Shown: piece after piece, positions 21,946-32,604 of the stretch | Layout of the letters: every line of letters starts with the position of its first letter | Numbering within the stretch: the first letter of the stretch is position 1 | From: Semisulcospira habei | Taxonomy: Eukaryota > Mollusca > Gastropoda > Semisulcospiridae | Reading direction: 5' to 3' | DNA length: 64,000 nt | Assembly: GCA_036245525.1 (NCBI GenBank) | Contig: BTPG01000003.1 | Coordinates: 135,964,873-136,028,872, forward strand | Notes under the pieces: model-generated | The model's database searches: none | Told to the model about the DNA's origin: nothing | What the model saw: only the letters and a program-made list of their open reading frames with translations | Program-made: the position numbers and the translations under genes

Positions 21946-22149
21946 ATCGACAGGACCTATTTTAGTTTGTTGCCCCAATTTACATCTGTACCTTCCGGCA
22001 GTTTAATTTTCAATGAGGCACACACACGACGTGATGGTGCAGAAATGGACACTTGTAGATGACTAAGCGCCGATGCTTCGTAGTCGCACACTTAAACCTG
22101 GATAACTCTCAGCGTCTGAGGATGTAAATGAGACCAGTCTCCGCCAGCC

Positions 22150-22210
22150 AGCGGCATAGAGTCGCATGAGCCCTGCGGCCGCAGGGCTTTTGCGAATCTA
22201 TGCCCCTTGC
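22150..22210 (+). repeat. H1 hairpin
   Basis: GCGGCATAGAGTCGCATGAG pairs with TTTTGCGAATCTATGCCCC around GCCCTGCGGCCGCAGGGC. Both arms carry the TCGCA/TGCGA variant. Confidence 0.78.
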
Positions 22211-23027
22211 ACTTTATTTAGTGAAAAAGGCCGTCTGATGGACTCATCCGACCCATTTTCTTTCCCATCACACAACCGAATGGTCTACTCACAAATGGTC
22301 TACTCTTATTCTATACCTGCGTATTTCTCTGTGGGCTGGCGATTGGGTGCCTGATAGCCGGGGGCAGGGGATCTAACTGTTGTCTGTCCAGCGCTGTGAT
22401 TCCCCTTGGTTTGCATACGAATGGTCTACGAAACGACACTATAGAGCTTCATCAACAGAAAATTTGCATGAGCATCATGAGTTTATTTCGATCTCACTTC
22501 ATTTTACATCTGCGTTTTCTGTGTTGAGGAAACAAGCAATGGATCGATATACTAGTGCAGAGACGCTGCAGCCGAGGGTAATTTACCTCTTAGTCTCTGC
22601 CTCCTTCCTTTAAATTAAACCGTCAGAGCAATCAGCCTCGTTATAGGTCGTCCTTCTATCTCTCTCGCTTCCATGGTCAAATAGTTCGCAATTAAAGTCG
22701 TCTGCGAATGCAATGCACATGCATTTAAAAATCGCGGACAATTGAGTTAGAGAAAAAAAATTAAGATTTTTTTTTTTTCACCAGGCATCACGTCCCCTTT
22801 ATGATTGCCAAGATTAACTGCCGAGATAAAAATGAACACAATCCAACTGCAATAGACATAATAAAATACGTAAATAAGTGTAATTCACCCGCACGCAATG
22901 ACATGACAAGTCATATGCACTTGAAACCTTACCCAACTTTCTTTGCTTGATTTTTGTTGAATTCGTGCTTCCAGAGTTTCTCTTGTTCTCCTGTCTTGTT
23001 TCAAAAGATAGACAATGCGTCTATTTA

Positions 23028-23093
23028 ACACATGCTCACACAAAAGTACTGCTAGCGTCTTGGCGCTAGCAGTATTTTTTGTGTAACCATGTG
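23028..23093 (+). repeat. H6 hairpin
   Basis: ACACATGCTCACACAAAAGT pairs with TTTTTGTGTAACCATGTGT; the core is CTGCTAGCG/CGCTAGCAG. Confidence 0.8.
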
Positions 23094-23395
23094 TACATGC
23101 CAAAGATTAATATTCGGTAGTGTGCTAACAATAATGAGATAAACCAACAAGGTGTGTTGAATGCAAGAAAGAAAAAACACGCTGAATAAATTGTGTTGCT
23201 CATGTCCTTTTTAAGCGCGTTTCTTTCTTGCTTGAACATTTCTTACAAATAGACCGGATTTTCCTTCGACACCCAAGCTCGACCCGATTCCAGAGATAGG
23301 CCGTAGTCCATTCCTAGTTAGCGTCGTCTGCTGGACCCAAATGACATCCACAGTCTGAAGACCTGAAGAATCCCTGGAACCGATTTCGGTCAGCA

Positions 23396-23462
23396 ATAGG
23401 CCTACATCTGCATGAGTCTCTGCGAATGCAGAGGCTCACATGAGTCTGTGCCTTCTGCAGTT
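23396..23462 (+). repeat. H1 hairpin, degraded
   Basis: GGCCTACATCTGCATGAGTC and CATGAGTCTGTGCCTTCTGC arms. The centre CTCTGCGAATGCAGAG is intact. Confidence 0.65.
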
Positions 23463-23588
23463 GGAAGGATATGGGTGTGGCACTTGGGAGAGATGAATCG
23501 TCTGCTGGAAGCTTGGTGATCGGGGTGTCAGGCACGGAACAAAAGGAACCCGGGAAACGACGGGATTGTGACAGACGCCTCATCTATC

Positions 23589-23655
23589 TCCAAAAGGCAT
23601 AGATCCGCATGAGCCCCTGCCTCGGCAGGGGCTCATGAGAATCTGTGCCTTATGC
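23589..23655 (+). repeat. H1 hairpin
   Basis: TCCAAAAGGCATAGATCCGC with right arm GAGAATCTGTGCCTTATGC. The centre CCCCTGCCTCGGCAGGGG is a good stem. Confidence 0.82.
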
Positions 23656-24027
23656 CAGCCACATTTACGTGTGTTCCTGAGGTCTTTTGCCAGAATCGTT
23701 TCGTTGAAGCCATTTTTCAGCAAAAAGCATATAACTCATGTTGGAAGTTATTGAAAGGTAGCCATAAAGAATCTATTCATTGCTGGAACCATTTACATGT
23801 GTTCCTGGGCTTTGGGAGGAGCATCAGACGGTCATTCCAGTCTGTTAATATTCAGCCAATGAAGAGGATCCCCGAGTGCGTGCGCAAAGCGCCTCTAAGG
23901 TCGGGTCACTCATGCAGACGGTGACAAAGGGACATCACCCACTGTCCTGCCGCTTCTGACGTGCATAAGTCGCAGGCTTTATCCAGAAAATCTCAGTTTG
24001 AGAAACAGGTAGAGGTGATACTACTGC

Positions 24028-24094
24028 GCAAGAGACATAGATTCTCATGAGCCCCTGTTAATGCAGGGGCTCATGAGAATCTGTGTCTCTTGTA
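24028..24094 (+). repeat. H1 hairpin, TTCTC subtype
   Basis: GCAAGAGACATAGATTCTCA pairs with TGAGAATCTGTGTCTCTTGT. Both arms share the GAGACA/TGTCTC variant. Confidence 0.88.
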
Positions 24095-24233
24095 GATAGT
24101 GCTGTTGGACAAGGTGTTGATAATGCGCCCCTTGGTTCCTGCGAACGCATATCATTATCACAGTCACATCGAGATGGTTTCCGGCGTGCGAGGAGCATAG
24201 ATGGAATTTTAATAGGACCGTTATTTTCCGCCA

Positions 24234-24297
24234 GCAAGGGGTTCAGATTCTCGCGAGCCCGTTTGGCTGCAGGGTCACATGAGATTCTGTTCTTTTT
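24234..24297 (+). repeat. H1 hairpin, degraded
   Basis: AGCAAGGGGTTCAGATTCTC and ATGAGATTCTGTTCTT arms. Confidence 0.55.
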
Positions 24298-24478
24298 TAT
24301 GTAAGGACCGAGTAATGTTGGTCGTCCCGAGATGATCTCCCGTTTCTAAGGTTTCAACAAGTGTCCTAGCGAGGAGAAAGGAAATCTAGAATTATTAAGG
24401 GTTGCATTGGCAAATAACTTTTGTGGGGAAATAAATCTGATTTTTAAAAAAAAAAATTAATCTATCCCGTTATGTTCT

Positions 24479-24640
24479 TAACGCATTCAGCCTCGACACA
24501 CTACAGCAAGACATGGGTCGAGCATGATAATTCAAGGGTGATGCCAGAATAGCTTAGCGCCCAATTCTGGCACCACCCTTCAACTATCATGCTCGAGCTG
24601 TCTCTAGAATTGGCATACAGTCCTCCAGAGGACAACTTCA
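24479..24640 (+). mobile_element. H4 MITE, right end degraded
   Basis: TTAACGCATTCAGCCTCGAC starts the copy. Both stem arms carry the private change GTCGAGCATGAT/ATCATGCTCGAG where other copies have GACCATGAT. No right TTAA was found. Confidence 0.82.
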
Positions 24641-25066
24641 GGTCCTCTAACTGGGCGTTGTTGCAGAGGTCAACGTTTCAGGGCAACGTGAGGTCATGGC
24701 CAAGATGGCCGAACAATTCTGGACGTTCTCTTCATGGTAGGTGCCGAGTGTGTGTATCAGACAGTCTGTCGGACAGTCGGACATTTCTTTGCCATAATAG
24801 TCACGTTCAGCAGTGTGTATCGTCTGAACACATTCATCCAACAGAGCCGGCGCCGCAGCGGGGTGACCACATTTTTCGCTGTTTTTCATTTATCAGCTGA
24901 GCCTGTTTAAATGCGCAAAAATCCCACGCCTTCTGATAGCCATGTTTTTATTAGTTATTTTTCCATGCCTGCTTAATTACGAATTACAGCATATCTCTTG
25001 CAATTGGATCGTGCTCGCTTTTTTTTTTTTTTTTTTTTCGGCAGCGAAGAGATTAAACCTGAAAAC

Positions 25067-25158
25067 TTAACCCTTTGGATGTCGGTAACGCTTTTTGCTG
25101 CGCTGAATCCAACAGGAATCATCGCGACAAGAAGCGCTACCGACAGCCAAAGGGTTAA
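25067..25158 (+). mobile_element. H2 92-bp TTAA MITE, intact ends
   Basis: TTAA at 25067-25070 and 25155-25158 flank inverted arms CCCTTTGGATGTCGGTAACG and GCGCTACCGACAGCCAAAGG. The left arm has several mutations near the centre. Confidence 0.92.
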
Positions 25159-25436
25159 CTGGAACAAAAAAAAAAAACACAAAAAAAAAAAACGTCTGCG
25201 AATGATGGCACACCTGTTAGGCAGGCATTTCATGGAGGAGACATATTCATATAACGGAGTGAATTTTAAAACTGATTACAAAAAGCCTGGTGTTTGAAAT
25301 GTCATTTGGGAATTTGGCGCGGCTGAACGGCGGAGTAAAGTAGACTTTCCGTCACCCATCTGTCCCAAAGAGGATTGAAGGCTTAAAATTGGCGCTGCAC
25401 TTAAACGATAGAAGTGCCCCTGCGAAGGCCCTCTAT

Positions 25437-25493
25437 CTGCAAGAGAAGTAAATCTTCATGAGCCCCCGCGTCGCGAGGATTTACGTCTCTTGC
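25437..25493 (+). repeat. H1 hairpin, partly collapsed
   Basis: GCAAGAGAAGTAAATCTTCA and AGGATTTACGTCTCTTGC pair; the CTCATGAG of the right arm is missing. Both arms share the GTAAAT/ATTTAC variant. Confidence 0.75.
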
Positions 25494-25544
25494 TAGTTCT
25501 CGCAAGTTGGGCAATGAAAATTTTAACCTTTTATGGGTTTGGTT

Positions 25545-25700
25545 CGTTTGGGGTTTAACGTCCACGGCACATGGGCGCTAACGGACTGCCCTATTTGGCG
25601 GTTTATGGTGAACAGGGACAGCTATTGCCTATGAAGTACGACCTGAGCGCTGATCAGTTCAGGCGCACTGCCACTGTGTCGCTTTGATTTTTTAGAACCT
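25545..25700 (-). repeat. Possible SINE or LINE 3' fragment ending GGACGTTAAACCCC
   Basis: Read on the minus strand the segment ends in GGACGTTAAACCCCAAACG, close to the 3' end of the I-like LINE in this window (GGCGTTAAACCCAAATAAC). No tRNA boxes were found upstream, so its nature is uncertain. Confidence 0.4.
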
Positions 25701-25926
25701 TTCATGGCTCCTTGCGGGTACAGGTTTACATGTGTTCCCGCCTTCCCCATGCGGAGGAGGTAGGCAGGCGTTCCCACTGCGCTGAGTATCTCTGTAGGGA
25801 AGAAGGGCCCTTGTCCAAGAAGAAAGAAGCTCTTAATTTCAAGAGAAGAAAGCTTTTATTTTCAAGGACATTTTCTTCCCAGATAAAATTTCTTCTGAAA
25901 GTGGGTCACCTTGAGAGGCGCTTCGT

Positions 25927-25991
25927 GTGGGCCTATGATTTTGGACCTTACGGCTGGAAGCAGTAAGGTCCACAATTACAGATCAGCACAC
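25927..25991 (+). repeat. H3 hairpin
   Basis: ATGATTTTGGACCTTACGGC pairs with GTAAGGTCCACAATTACAGA; the outer left arm is missing. Confidence 0.75.
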
Positions 25992-26218
25992 TCATATTTC
26001 TTTTCTTCATCCTATCGTTACGAAACGGTCAGTCAGTTCAAGGTGGAGTTTGATGATGGGTAAGGAGGTGGATAGTCGTGATGGAATTTGAACAGTAGGA
26101 TGCAGTATTCGACAAGGCTTTTAGACAGTTGCTGGTTCCATTCAGATCCGCTTTGTCAGAAATATTATTTGTTTGTTCAGTCGTTCACTCGTTCGTTTGT
26201 TCTTTCGTCCTTTCGTTC

Positions 26219-26467
26219 GTTTTTTTATTTTATTTTTATTTTTTTTTTTTTTGGTTGGTTGGTTGGTTTGTTGTTGTTGTTTGTTTGTTTTGTTTTTTGT
26301 TTTTGTTTGTTTTTGGGGTTTTTTTTTTTTGGGGGGGAGGCTTTGTTGATGCTTGTTTGTTTTTTATAGGTTTTTTTTGGGGGGAGTATTTCGTTTGTTT
26401 GTTTTGGGTGGGGTTTTGGTTTTTTGTTATTGTCTGATTTTTTGTTGTTGTTGTTTTGTTTTTTTAA

Positions 26468-26498
<31 letters not shown>

Positions 26499-26660
26499 TA
26501 TTTTTTTGGGGGGGGATTTTTTTCGGTTGTTTTTTGTTGTTTGTTTGGGGTTTTTTTTGTTTCTTTGTTTGGGTGTGTGTTGTTGTTGGGGTTTTTTTTT
26601 TTTTTTTTTTTTTTGGGGGGGGGGGTTGTTTGTTTTTTGTTTTCTTTTCTTTTGTTTTGT
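26219..26660 (+). repeat. T/G-only low-complexity tract
   Basis: About 440 bp of almost only T and G, including G runs of up to ten. The overlapping FFFLFVCLF ORFs are compositional. Confidence 0.95.
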
Positions 26661-27321
26661 TAAGTCCCTTCTAGAAGGGACTTTTTAGGACGGGTCGCGG
26701 TGGGGCGAATTTAATAGCATGTCAATGGTGTCAAAGGCGGGCAGGCCTAAACCTCTCACAATTGAAGTAACAAGATCAAAATTACGTCATGTCTTGTTAC
26801 GCTAACCTCGCTGCTGAACGTACATTTTGGCGCGAAGCGCCGTATGTTTGTATGTATATGTATGTGTGTGTGTGCGTATGTATGTAAACAAGAGAATCTC
26901 CGATATTTTTGTAACCCCAAGCTTAAAAATTGGCGAAATACTTTTTTAAAGGGGTGGCTAAGAGAGCCTCCGAGTATATTGTAATGGAATGTCTCATTGA
27001 AGACACAAATCAACCGTTTATAGGAAGTCGGTTGACCCAGATTAGAGTCCGTAATTTTTGTCATATTTACTTGAAATTTTGAATATAGCTAGTTTGGATA
27101 AAGATGATGATGATGATGATGAAACGTTTTATTGACAGGATAAAGTTTTAGGCGAAACGCCTCTCTTACAAACTGTCCTGTTAGAAAAGAAACATTAATA
27201 GCAAACACAATAAATCGAAACATGAAGAAATAAACTGAAATGAAAAAAAAAAAGAAAAAAAAAAGAGAAAACACCAATATAAAAGCAATGCAAATAATGC
27301 GCACACATATCAATAACAGTG

Positions 27322-27325
<4 letters not shown>

Positions 27326-27412
<87 letters not shown>
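27326..27412 (+). repeat. (TA)n microsatellite
   Basis: About 87 bp of TA within the 3' UTR of the LINE remnant. Confidence 0.97.
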
Positions 27413-27417
<5 letters not shown>

Positions 27418-27439
27418 AGTAGTCCGTTCAGGTATTAAG

Positions 27440-28455
27440 TTACTTTAACAAGATGTTATATAAACGAGTTTTGAAGGTTCTAGAGTTAGAAATGGATTTA
27501 ATTTGGGGTGCTAGTTCGTTCCAGGCTTTGGCACCTGAGAACGAAAGGCTGGTTTTATATATATATCGAGCCTGGCCCATGGTAGCTGTAGCAAACTGTT
27601 CCTCGTGTTTTGTCTTTGACTATCCAAAAATAACATACAAGGTAAGATGGGGTTTTATGGTGAAGAATTTTATGCATAAGTATGCATCGATTAAATGTGA
27701 ACTGTTTGTTCAGGTTTAGCAGTCGGATAGTTCTAAACTTTTGGTCGGTGGGAGAGGGACCAGGAACAGTTAACTTTACCCCTCGACGATACAATGAGTT
27801 AAGTTTTTTTAAATGTACCTCACTGCATCCATCCCAGATAGTGGAGCAGTAATCACAGTGTGTCTTAATGTGGGCATGGAAAAAGAGTCTTCTAGTGTCA
27901 GTGTTAACTATTTGACTTAGTTTTGATAGCAGGAATAGATTTTTAGATATTGTTTTGCATATGTTTTCGATATGTGGTTCCCAGCTGAGCTGGTTATCTA
28001 CTGTGACTCCAAGCAAACGATGTATTTTAACTTGATCAAGGGGTTCAGAGTTCAGGTATAATGTTAAGGGCAGGAGACCACGTTGATGTTTTTGGCGTGA
28101 AGTAATTAACATACTCTTTGTCTTTTGGACACTAATTATCATATGATTATGTTGGCACCAGCTTGAAACCTCATCAAGACTTTGCTGGAGAACTTCGTTT
28201 ATTTTTGGCAATTCGCTGTTTGATGTATGTATGGTAGTGTCATCAGCAAATAAGTCACATGTTGCATCGGGATGTGAGATAGAGAATGGTAAATCATTGA
28301 TAAATATGTTGAACAACAATGGGCCCAAAATTGACCCCTGGGGAACACCACACGTTACTAAACCTTCATTCGAGTAATTACCATTAAGCAAAACTTTCTG
28401 TCTTCTGTCACTTAGATTGGAAAGACATTGGATGAGTTCGTTAGCCAGCTTTGTA
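27440..28455 (-). pseudogene. Reverse transcriptase fragment of CR1/L2-group LINE
   Basis: The main open frame (28391 down to 27555) carries GVPQGSILGPLLFNIFINDL and the catalytic box LFADDTTIHTS, followed by the thumb region (LLGVTVDNQLSWEPHI) and the connection domain to HKTPSYL. It is preceded in frame by SDRRQKVLLNGNY without a methionine. Past HKTPSYL the frame breaks; the expected family ending SLSFSGAKAWNELAPQIKSI is found in another frame and runs to about 27440. The fingers part of the RT and the endonuclease are missing. An inactive retrotransposon remnant, transcribed antisense to plexin. Confidence 0.88.
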
Positions 28456-28542
28456 TCCTTTCAACTTCTTTAGTAAAATTTAATTCTTTTCAGAAAAAAA
28501 TTAAAACAGTAAAAGAACACTTTACTTCTAACTAGAGAAGTC

Positions 28543-28562
28543 NNNNNNNNNNNNNNNNNNNN
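28543..28562. other. Assembly gap (20 N)
   Basis: Twenty undetermined bases, just upstream (in LINE sense) of the truncated LINE. Repeat-induced assembly uncertainty is likely here. Confidence 1.
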
Positions 28563-28663
28563 AGACAGTGGCGGTGACGTAAAAGAAGCTACTCCGTCAC
28601 CATGCAGACATACTTTAAATATGACGTAATTCTCTCGCTCGCTCTCACATACGCGTGCATCTC

Positions 28664-28718
28664 CAAGAGGCACAGATCCTCATGTGCCCGGAGGGCGCAT
28701 GAACATCTATGCCTCTTG
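28664..28718 (+). repeat. H1 hairpin, shortened
   Basis: CAAGAGGCACAGATCCTCAT and ATGAACATCTATGCCTCTTG arms around GTGCCCGGAGGGCGC. Confidence 0.75.
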
Positions 28719-28870
28719 AGGATGTTTGGAGCGCACGCATGCACGCACGCACACTCTTACGCATACACACACATCGTCGCGCTTTCAGAAAAGCATGCAG
28801 GTGTACTTAGTATAGCATGTAGGTAGAATGTCAACCTGATTTCACACAAATTATAGCAAGACTGAAATTG

Positions 28871-29292
28871 GGCGGTCCGTGGTGCAGTGGTTAAGGCGCC
28901 TGCCACCAATGCCAAAGGTGCGCGGTTCGATACCGGGTTCCGGCGTTGGACTTTTCTCCTCTGGTAAGTGTCACCGTTAATTCGGGCGGACCGTCGGGGG
29001 TTCTTTCTCCGGGTACTCCGGTTCTTCCACCACCCCCCCCCCCCACCCCCACTTTGGTACCGGTCTCAGGCCAATTATACAAATTTCAAATACAAGCGAT
29101 CAAAAATCTCTGTAACTTCAGTAGCTGACTGGCCCTTCGTTTGTCTTGTACTGTGTGTCTTAAATGGCGTAAATCCGTGTCTGTTTCGTGAGTGTGTGTG
29201 TTGGGTTTCAGGCGCGGCGCTTTGAGTCGATTTCCCCAAAATTGAGAAAAAGCGCCTATATAATAACGGTATTATTATTTTATTATTATTAA
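28871..29292 (+). mobile_element. tRNA-derived SINE with L2-type 3' tail
   Basis: The head carries a pol III A box (GTGGTGCAGTGGTTAAGGC at 28879-28897) and B box (GGTTCGATACC at 28924-28934). The body runs about 300 bp and the tail reads AGCGCCTATATAATAACGG then TTATTATT repeats. That tail resembles the 3' end of the L2-like LINE at 49319-49400 (GGCGCCTTATAAATCTTCC then TTATTATT). A SINE rather than a functional tRNA, since no anticodon stem can be drawn between the boxes. TGAAATT occurs on both sides (28863 and 29301) but not flush with the tail. Confidence 0.78.
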
Positions 29293-29630
29293 TTGTACCG
29301 TGAAATTCTAGTTTTGTCACCATTTTCCCAAGTCTTGAAGCGAAAGCGAAACTCATATCACGTTAAATATAACATTGCGTAAAAACAAAAACAAAAAAAT
29401 ACTTCATGACAAATGACGTTTGACAAACCAATGACGCGTATGCACTGCGTACGCCCCTTATAGAGTTGACTATGACGTATTGGCACATCTGCGGGGCTTT
29501 TTCAAAAGGAGATATTTCAACATCAGAATCAAGTCAAAGACATAAGGTAGAGAAGCTTGACAGAGAAGACAGCTCTCATATAGAAGGGACTTTGTGGGTT
29601 ATGGTTCATCCCATCTTGTTTTTTGGATGT

Positions 29631-29808
29631 GTTTTTTTTTTTTTGTTGGTTTGTTTGTTTGTTGTTTTGTTTTGTTTATTTTTTTTTTGTTTGTTTGTTG
29701 TTTTTGTTGCTGTTTTTTGTTGTTGTTTTTTTGTTTGTTTGTTTGTTTGTTTGTTTGTTTGTTTGTTTTTTTTGTTTTTTTTTTGGGGAGGGGGGGGGGG
29801 GGGGGCGG
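29631..29808 (+). repeat. (GTTT)n/T-G tract ending in poly-G
   Basis: T/G-rich low-complexity sequence with GTTT repeats and a run of about 20 G at 29785-29806. Overlapping ORFs are artefacts. Confidence 0.95.
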
Positions 29809-30106
29809 GCGCATAGTAGAACGATGGCGTTTGTTCAGCCTATCGGAATTGTTCAATGGAAATGTTCTGCTTGCGTGAGATTCTTTCTCTCCTTCTCTCT
29901 TTCTTCTTTCGTTCTCTCTTTTTCACCATGGACTTGTCTCCCAACCTCTGCATCACTGAAAACAAACATTCCTCCGTCGCCTTTTTATGCTGTTGAACTT
30001 TTCACGTTCGCGTTTCCGTGCTTTGATGATGTGCCCGCAACGTAACGGAGACGTACCATGTTTTGGAGAAACTTGCCCCCACACCTGCATCTGTACCCCA
30101 CACAAC

Positions 30107-30172
30107 TGCAAGAGGCAGAGATCCTCATCAGCCCTCGCAGTGCGTTGGCTCATGAGGATATATGCCTCTTGC
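30107..30172 (+). repeat. H1 hairpin
   Basis: CTGCAAGAGGCAGAGATCCT and AGGATATATGCCTCTTGC arms. Confidence 0.78.
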
Positions 30173-30710
30173 TCGACCCATTTTCATCATAGTCCCTCGA
30201 GTGGAGACGAACATCTGGATTTCGGGTTGAGACAGCCTGATACCGATCTTAGAGGAGGGAAAAAATAAGTCAGTTGCGGTATGCATTGCAAGAAGCAAAC
30301 TTTTAGGCTGGCGCTTGAGTTCAGAAACTGTAAATTCTTCCAGTCGTGGAAGGGAAATACGGTTAAGTTTGCTTTTATTTTCGTCAACTTTAAACAACTT
30401 CAAAGCCCCCGGCGAAGGTTTTGAATAAACAGATGCGTGAACTGCTCCGTGTTATTTCGGTTCAAGCAAAGAATACGCTGCTGACCTCAGGTTCAAATCG
30501 TATATGTGCCACCGATTTGTTTAGAACTCTACGTTGGATAAATCAATCTGCTTCGCCCGAGGAGTCACGATATAAATGTGGCAACAGTAAGAGGAACAGA
30601 TCTTTGGGTGAGTGTCTGCAGACTGGCAGCCTTTCCTGCTCAATTTGGACATCTTCAGCAGTATATGCGATTTTGCGGGACTGTGTTCCTTCACCGTTCA
30701 GCTTCATCAT

Positions 30711-30924
30711 TTACCCCTTCTTTGCCGAGGACAAGTGACCAAAGTCCAGCTGCAAGAGGCCTAGATCCTCATGAGGCCCCGCGACAGCGGGGCCTCATGA
30801 GGATCTAGGCCTCTTGCTGACACCACTTTGTATCCGTGTTACTTGCACAAATGGGACTCTGGCGTTTGAAATTATCAAAAGATTTCATAATACAATCTGT
30901 GTCCACTGTCAGTGAAGGGGTTAA
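30711..30924 (+). mobile_element. H1 hairpin MITE, full length, perfect 31-bp stem
   Basis: Ends TTACCCCTTCTTTGCCGAG and GTCAGTGAAGGGGTTAA, 214 bp. The arms 30752-30782 and 30787-30817 are exact reverse complements with a GACA loop. Both arms carry GGCCTAG/CTAGGCC and GAGGCCCC/GGGGCCTC instead of the usual GGCATAG and GAGCCCCC. Confidence 0.94.
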
Positions 30925-31126
30925 AAAAATCCCGTGACAGATTACGAGTGGTGCCACATTGGACGCAAGGCTTATCAGGCTAGACTCGTGAGCTGTCCTT
31001 GCTGCTCAGTCTTTTGTAGTCTGCCCTGAACATGAAAAAGATATTATCACACGTGTTGTTGTTTTGGCAGATGGAACGGACAGGATGTGGGATCGCGAAT
31101 TGCGGTCCTCCATTCTGACCGTTCCA

Positions 31127-31189
31127 TCTCATAGGTACACATGCGCTCCTGCAGCTGCAGGTTCTCCTGTGAATCTGTGTCTCTTTCTG
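31127..31189 (+). repeat. H1 hairpin, heavily degraded
   Basis: CTCCTGCAGCTGCAGG centre and GAATCTGTGTCTCTTTC right arm are visible. Confidence 0.45.
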
Positions 31190-31307
31190 ACTGAGATCTT
31201 GGTATTATCTTCTCTAAGCTGCTCCTCAAATTGAGCGCGTTAGTTGAGGTTAAACGCGCGACTGTAGACAAAAGATCCACCAAGGCCGAAAAACAGTAAA
31301 TAAAAGC

Positions 31308-31343
<36 letters not shown>
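31308..31343 (+). repeat. (GA)n microsatellite
   Basis: About 36 bp of GA with one AA interruption. Confidence 0.95.
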
Positions 31344-31418
31344 TGGGCCGTGAACTATCCAACTCGTAAAACTGCTACCTTAATTTGAGGACGTTGAAGG
31401 AACCGAACTCAAAAAGAT

Positions 31419-31486
31419 AGAGGCATAGATTTTCATGAGCCCCTGCAGGCTGCATGGGACCGTGATAATCTATGTCTCTTGCAGAC
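31419..31486 (+). repeat. H1 hairpin, TTTTC subtype
   Basis: TAGAGGCATAGATTTTCATG and GATAATCTATGTCTCTTGC arms. Confidence 0.72.
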
Positions 31487-31655
31487 TGGATTGGAATAGT
31501 ATGGGCTAAAACTGAGGACTGCTGACGCTAGCTGACAAAACTCCTAGCAGCTAATTCATCACAAGCATCATTAGAGAGTCGCGGCTCGTGTCTGCCATCC
31601 AATACTGCCGCATCTTTCAGGGCTAGCGGCATCTGTGGAAGAGGCTGAGCGCATG

Positions 31656-31687
31656 TGCTGGTCTGTGATTTTGGACCTTACGGCTTG
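31656..31687 (+). repeat. H3 left half
   Basis: ATGTGCTGGTCTGTGATTTT runs to TTACGGCTTGG without a right arm nearby. A separate degraded H3 lies at 32030-32094. Confidence 0.65.
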
Positions 31688-31795
31688 GTGCCTGTTTTCG
31701 CCAAGGATGAGCAGACTTTGACGTTGCTTGCCTTACTTGTGGTCCTTGCTTATCGTGTGTGTTCATTTTTTATTGTTGTTGATATCGGTAATGTT

Positions 31796-32014
31796 TTAAC
31801 TCATTCTACCCCAGACACACACACACATAGGAAGATAAGGATCGACCATGATAGTTCAAGGGTGATGCCAGAATAGCTTGGCGCCTATGGGCGCCAAGCT
31901 ATTCTGGCATCACCCTTAAACTATCATGGTCGATCCGTGTCCTGCACTGCAATGTAGTCTTCAGAGGACAGCGGCAAAATTTAAGGATTTTAGTGTTGGG
32001 GTAGAATGCGTTAA
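31796..32014 (+). mobile_element. H4 MITE, full length with TTAA ends
   Basis: TTAACTCATTCTACCCCAG on the left and GGGGTAGAATGCGTTAA on the right, 219 bp; the ends share the ATTCTACCCC/GGGGTAGAAT variant. The central stem GGATCGACCATGATAGTTCA pairs nearly perfectly around GCGCCTATGGGCGC. Confidence 0.93.
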
Positions 32015-32369
32015 AGCGGGAGCGGTGACCTGATTTTTCATTTTGGACTTCACGGCTTAAGTCGGAACATCCAAAGTGACAGACGAGCACGCGTGTATAC
32101 GAACCTTCCTGCATGCTGAAAACTGCGGTTTATTCTGTATTATTTTCATTTCCTGCTAGCACCGCAATCAATCAAACGACTCTCATTTATCCACAGACGA
32201 AAAAGACAATCGGGTTTTGAGGCTTGATATTGAAAATGACAACGAAGCAGGCAAACTGGTTGTTTCACTCGATTCGCTACCGCCAATACAGCGATACTTG
32301 TTGAAATACAGCTCAACACACTGAAACCAAAGGTCCAGATTCTCAGTGTGTAAAATCTTTTAAACAGTT

Positions 32370-32475
32370 CAGGAACACGATCAGTTTAGGGATGGGTCCA
32401 TAATATGTTGGTGCCTTAGAAGCGCCAGGCTATCCCGGCACTGTCTTTGCACCATCATGGTAGCTTGATGCAGTG
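32370..32475 (+). repeat. H4, degraded
   Basis: GGTGCCTTAGAAGCGCCAGG centre and GCACCATCATGGTAGCTTGA right arm are recognisable. Confidence 0.5.
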
Positions 32476-32604
32476 TGGCAGGACTTATAACGTCTGCGGC
32501 ATGTGTAGAACATGTAGGGAGGGAGACTTACAGTCTTCAAAGAAAACCTATCGAAACAAGAAACGTACTTAGAAAGGACATTGCAATGCTGAGGTCTATG
32601 GTCA

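Larger units (their letters stand above)
27100..28455 (-). mobile_element. CR1/L2-group LINE, 5'-truncated, decayed
   Basis: On the minus strand this holds the C-terminal half of a LINE reverse transcriptase, then a 3' UTR with AATAAA followed by a CATCAT tail (27102-27120). A 87-bp TA microsatellite (27326-27412) sits in the UTR right after the coding end. The protein can be read from about 28455; upstream there is a stop and then a 20-N assembly gap, so the 5' end may be truncated or unresolved. No target-site duplication was identified. Confidence 0.85.
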
